Source of the DNA: RGIG1959 sp045604545
Lineage (GTDB): Bacteria > Bacillota > Clostridia > Oscillospirales > Acutalibacteraceae
Assembly: GCA_045604545.1 (NCBI GenBank)
Contig: JAZUOG010000053.1
Location: 1 to 18,321 of the forward strand
Length of the DNA: 18,321 bases
Direction: 5' to 3'
Under the pieces are notes generated by a model. It was not told the origin of the DNA and did not search any database. It was given only the letters and a program-made list of their open reading frames with translations. This document shows, one piece after another, positions 15,645 to 18,321 of the stretch (position 1 is the stretch's first letter; every line of letters begins with the position of its first letter). Both the position numbers and the translations under genes were made by a program.

Positions 15645-15973
15645 GACATCGCCGTCATCTTTTTCAACGGAATTTCACAAACCAGCTCCCCCACACGGTC
15701 ATCAAGCAACCACTGCGCAATACGGCGCAGTTCTTCGTCATCCGTACGATCCAGCACATACAGCGGCGTGTTGTTCCGCATCGCGGTATGTTGTGCCCAG
15801 CGGATCTGATGCTCCGCATCGGTCATGGTATTATCCAGACACAGCACCAGCATCGATCGGTCACACCGCGGACGGATCACCCGATCCTCCAATCGTCCGA
15901 CCAGCTGCGTCAACCCGTAAAGCGCCGCGATCATGATCAGCGACACACACACCGCGCCCATCACCGTTTCCAT
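15617..15973 (-). CDS. Unrecognised small membrane-anchored protein
   Basis: I do not recognise a family. The 118-residue product has one predicted N-terminal membrane segment (about residues 5-24, MGAVCVSLIMIAALYGLTQL). A cytoplasm-type soluble part of about 90 residues follows. That part starts with LEDRVIRPRCDRSMLVLCLDN, and alternating strand-like (MLVLCLDN, PLYVLDR) and helix-like (DAEHQIRWAQHTAM, EELRRIAQWLLDD) stretches suggest a small alpha/beta domain. The ATG at 15973 is preferred because AAGGGG (15982-15987) is 8 bases upstream. Codon use matches its neighbours, so it is probably a real gene. A weak promoter (TATAGT) lies upstream near 16045-16050. No signal peptide cleavage site is evident. 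Confidence 0.65.
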   Translation of the reverse strand: METVMGAVCVSLIMIAALYGLTQLVGRLEDRVIRPRCDRSMLVLCLDNTMTDAEHQIRWAQHTAMRNNTPLYVLDRTDDEELRRIAQWLLDDRVGELVCEIPLKKMTAMSCDTAADCV

Positions 15974-16073
15974 TCCGGTCACCCCTTTATGTTGATTCGA
16001 CGAACATCACCCCACCGCTTCCCTCCCGATATTCGTCACACAATCACTATATGACAAGGCGGAAAAGATGTGA

Positions 16074-16104
16074 AAAGCCGCCTTGCACAGGGCAAAGCGG
16101 CTTT
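16074..16104 (-). terminator. Terminator of the M56 peptidase gene
   Basis: A 13-bp stem (16074-16086 with 16092-16104, one T-G pair) has a 5-base loop. It begins 5 bases after the stop codon and exits on the minus strand into TTCACATCTTTTCC, a moderately T-rich tail. Confidence 0.75.
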
Positions 16105-16109
16105 GAAAG

Positions 16110-18321
16110 TTATTGTCGGAAATACATCATGTACTCACCGTACGGTGCAGAAAGGATCAATGCGACATAGTCTTCAAACACATATGACTTCAGTAGACCG
16201 GTCGGGGCATCACAATTTTCGATCATATCGGCAACCTGCTCTTCGGAATACCGTTTGAAAACATCGAATCCGTCCATATAAAGCACATCTTGTTGCATCA
16301 TCTGCCAGACGGATTTCGTAAACGCATCGTTCGCATTGAGAAGCGAAAGCGCACTCATGCGATTCCCCGTCCCCTTTTCAAACGTAACCGTGAAACATAC
16401 GGTTTCGGTGGCTTCAGCAGTCGTACCAAATTGCATGACACCGTCTCCGTTCAGCTTCAACAAAAACAATATCGATATGTGGCGCTGCGAATCCATGATC
16501 ACATACGCATTATCCACCGACAGAATGCTCTTAAAGTGTAGGGTATCCAAATCTCCTTTAATACCGTCGAATTGTTCCATCACAGCAACCGGCAGGACTT
16601 CGTTGATGGTTTGAGCACCTTCCATGCCGCCGAGAACGGGATAGCGAATGGTAAGAGTATCGTCGAAGGTAATGATTCCTTCACCAACTACATACGGTTG
16701 AGAAGACAAGACTTGTGCAACAGCCAAATGATCATCGGGCAAGAATTCCGAAGAATACAACGCCAGCTCGCCGTATTTCGACATTTTAAACACAGCGCGG
16801 ATCTCGCCGATGTGATTCGCTCTTGTAAGATTGTAGGCATAATAATACCCGATCAATTCAAGAGTTCCGTCTCCGTCTTCATCAAGTACCTCATACCGAT
16901 AGAACGTGGAGTCCTTTTGAATGGTTTGCTGTTTGGTCGGTATGCCGTGCTCGTCATACGCCGTTTCCCGCGCGTACTCCGAAAGATGGTGTACAAGGGT
17001 GGTTTCTCCCATTCCTGCGTCAACATATACTTCACGGAATCCGGGAAGCGTGAAACTACCCTGTCCTACGAGCGTCGAAAAATAGTTTCTCACAGTGGAA
17101 GAATTGAAGATCGGCTCAAACACCTTTGCGGAGGATTGCTGTTCCGCACTGAGCGGTGCAAGACGGAACACTCTCGTCACACAAGCCCCGAAGCCGCCGT
17201 TACCGCCTGTATCTTCGTGAACAAGGAGCTCCGCTCCTTCCTGCCCATCAAGGTCATATAAAGCGATATCTTCAATATGGGTATTCTCGCTAAGCGCCAT
17301 CAGCGTCACACCGTGATCGGTTTCCAGCGCAAGATAGGTATCCTGAAGGACGCGATGCTGTGTCACACCGTTTCGTGATAAAAGATAGATGCGTCCTGCA
17401 TCTGTCGCACCTTTTTCTTCGCATCTCAGCGAATACAGGTCAAGCAGGGAAAGACCGTCACGTTGCCAGTTTTCTTTTCGAAGGCTGACCACCTTTTCTC
17501 GTTCAAATTCGTTTTTGACGTTTTCACAATAATCCTCGTATGAGAAGCCGATTCTGTCAACCAGTTCTTGAGCCTCATCCCGTGTTACGGTGTCGTGACA
17601 TACAAAGGTCATGTCACCGTCGGTAACGGCATTTGAAAGTGTCAGCGAAGCAATGGTCTTTCCTCCGACAGACAGTGACAATGTCTGTCCCACTCTGGCG
17701 GCGGTCTGATCGGCAAACAGCATTGTCCCTTTTGGGTTGAGTATCAGGTGAATCGCGCATTGCGACTTGCCGTTGTCGTCTTCAAGAGATACCGCTTCGA
17801 TATCATACAGATGCGCTGTTCGGAGAAGCGACTCTCCTTCTTCATCGCAAAGCTTGAATGCGGCTCCAAGCGATTGCTGTCTTGACGGTACGCTTTCCGG
17901 TTCTGACTGCGCGCCGCGATCGGTTGTCGGAACGGTCAGAAAACACACCGCGACCGCAACGATTGACGCAACAGCGGCGAGAACGATCCAGAATGTAGGC
18001 TTCTTATAGTGAAGAATGGCCTTGAGACGCGATTTGACTCCGACCTCGCCGAAAGCAAGTGACACGGACGCCGCGCTGTGTTTCGCACTGCACGCAAGCA
18101 ACACTTCGGAATACCGCGTCTTCTGTTCCGCGTTCATCGATCGAATGACCCGCTCATCGCACGCGGTTTCCAAGTCACGGCAGAACAGCACAAAGCACAA
18201 CCACACAAGCGGATGAAACCAATACACGCAAAGGAGCAGAAAACCGAACAGTTTGGTCAGATGATCCAATCGTTGCAGATGAGCGTTTTCGTGAGCGACC
18301 ACAACAGCCAGTTCTTCTTCG
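16110..18321 (-). CDS. M56/BlaR1-like membrane metallopeptidase, N-terminus outside the window
   Basis: A 5'-truncated gene: the frame is open to the window edge with EEELAVVVAHENAH in frame, so the true start lies beyond 18321. Visible part about 736 residues. Seen: the HExxH zinc site HENAH (10-14), the third-ligand region ETACDE (51-56), membrane segments near 21-46 and 110-130, then a long C-terminal region. That region has acidic loops DLDGQEG (about 355) and DEDGDGTLE (about 480) that look like calcium-binding or FG-GAP-type loops. At about 543-680 it resembles the DUF3298/RsiV-type domain. Known: BlaR1 and MecR1 use M56 proteases to sense beta-lactams and cut a BlaI-type repressor. Here the ectodomain is not a penicillin-binding domain, so the signal is unknown. 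A BlaI-like partner is expected upstream, outside the window. It ends in its own terminator. Confidence 0.85.
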   Translation of the reverse strand, partial: EEELAVVVAHENAHLQRLDHLTKLFGFLLLCVYWFHPLVWLCFVLFCRDLETACDERVIRSMNAEQKTRYSEVLLACSAKHSAASVSLAFGEVGVKSRLKAILHYKKPTFWIVLAAVASIVAVAVCFLTVPTTDRGAQSEPESVPSRQQSLGAAFKLCDEEGESLLRTAHLYDIEAVSLEDDNGKSQCAIHLILNPKGTMLFADQTAARVGQTLSLSVGGKTIASLTLSNAVTDGDMTFVCHDTVTRDEAQELVDRIGFSYEDYCENVKNEFEREKVVSLRKENWQRDGLSLLDLYSLRCEEKGATDAGRIYLLSRNGVTQHRVLQDTYLALETDHGVTLMALSENTHIEDIALYDLDGQEGAELLVHEDTGGNGGFGACVTRVFRLAPLSAEQQSSAKVFEPIFNSSTVRNYFSTLVGQGSFTLPGFREVYVDAGMGETTLVHHLSEYARETAYDEHGIPTKQQTIQKDSTFYRYEVLDEDGDGTLELIGYYYAYNLTRANHIGEIRAVFKMSKYGELALYSSEFLPDDHLAVAQVLSSQPYVVGEGIITFDDTLTIRYPVLGGMEGAQTINEVLPVAVMEQFDGIKGDLDTLHFKSILSVDNAYVIMDSQRHISILFLLKLNGDGVMQFGTTAEATETVCFTVTFEKGTGNRMSALSLLNANDAFTKSVWQMMQQDVLYMDGFDVFKRYSEEQVADMIENCDAPTGLLKSYVFEDYVALILSAPYGEYMMYFRQ

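Noticed and set aside
15990..16012. Six-residue leader frame (MFVEST) upstream of the 118-residue gene
   Set aside because: Too short to support from sequence, with no regulatory codon pattern such as a run of one amino acid.

Overview
The window looks like chromosomal DNA of a low-G+C-lineage Gram-positive bacterium (Bacillota, most likely a gut-type Clostridia or Oscillospirales relative) with moderate G+C content. The evidence is strong AGGAGG-type ribosome sites, compact AGGAGG/ATGA-coupled operons, sigma-A-like promoters, a pyruvate kinase carrying the extra C-terminal domain seen in Bacillota, a RecD2-type helicase next to ComF, and a BlaR1/M56-type sensor protease. The genus cannot be fixed from the sequence alone. 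There is no CRISPR array, insertion sequence or phage module.

Layout. (i) Bases 1-1061 are strikingly AT-rich and hold one plus-strand gene, a RES-domain protein with an N-terminal helical extension, followed by a hairpin terminator. (ii) On the minus strand (1062-4586) valS leads to a PHP-domain phosphoesterase overlapping it by 4 bases, then a tRNA-Leu(UAG) with encoded CCA, then a terminator. The AT-rich region starts just past the 3' end of this tRNA, a classical island position. (iii) pyk is divergent from valS on the plus strand and ends in a bidirectional terminator that it shares with the convergent minus-strand HPr-kinase-like gene. (iv) Upstream of that gene lies secG, with its own promoter. 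The secG terminator sits immediately in front of the HPr-kinase-like gene's ribosome site. (v) A minus-strand operon of a divergent type IIA topoisomerase pair (parE-like, a GNAT acetyltransferase, parC-like; 7807-12525) follows. Between parC and the secG promoter is a large plus-strand hairpin with a T tract that no visible gene explains. (vi) recD2 and comF form a two-gene operon overlapping by 4 bases (12657-15583). The recD2 promoter is embedded in the 3' end of an unrecognised 118-residue membrane-anchored protein. (vii) The right edge holds most of an M56/BlaR1-like sensor protease with an unusually long, probably extracytoplasmic C-terminal part. Its N-terminus lies outside the window.

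Most of the window is housekeeping: aminoacylation, glycolysis, secretion, DNA topology, and DNA repair or uptake. The parts most likely to reward follow-up are the AT-rich RES gene beside tRNA-Leu, the orphan plus-strand hairpin, the attenuator-like arrangement before the HPr-kinase-like gene, the acetyltransferase inserted in the topoisomerase operon with its altered quinolone-pocket residue, and the composite M56 protein. I did not find a multi-gene system that I can defend as wholly new.
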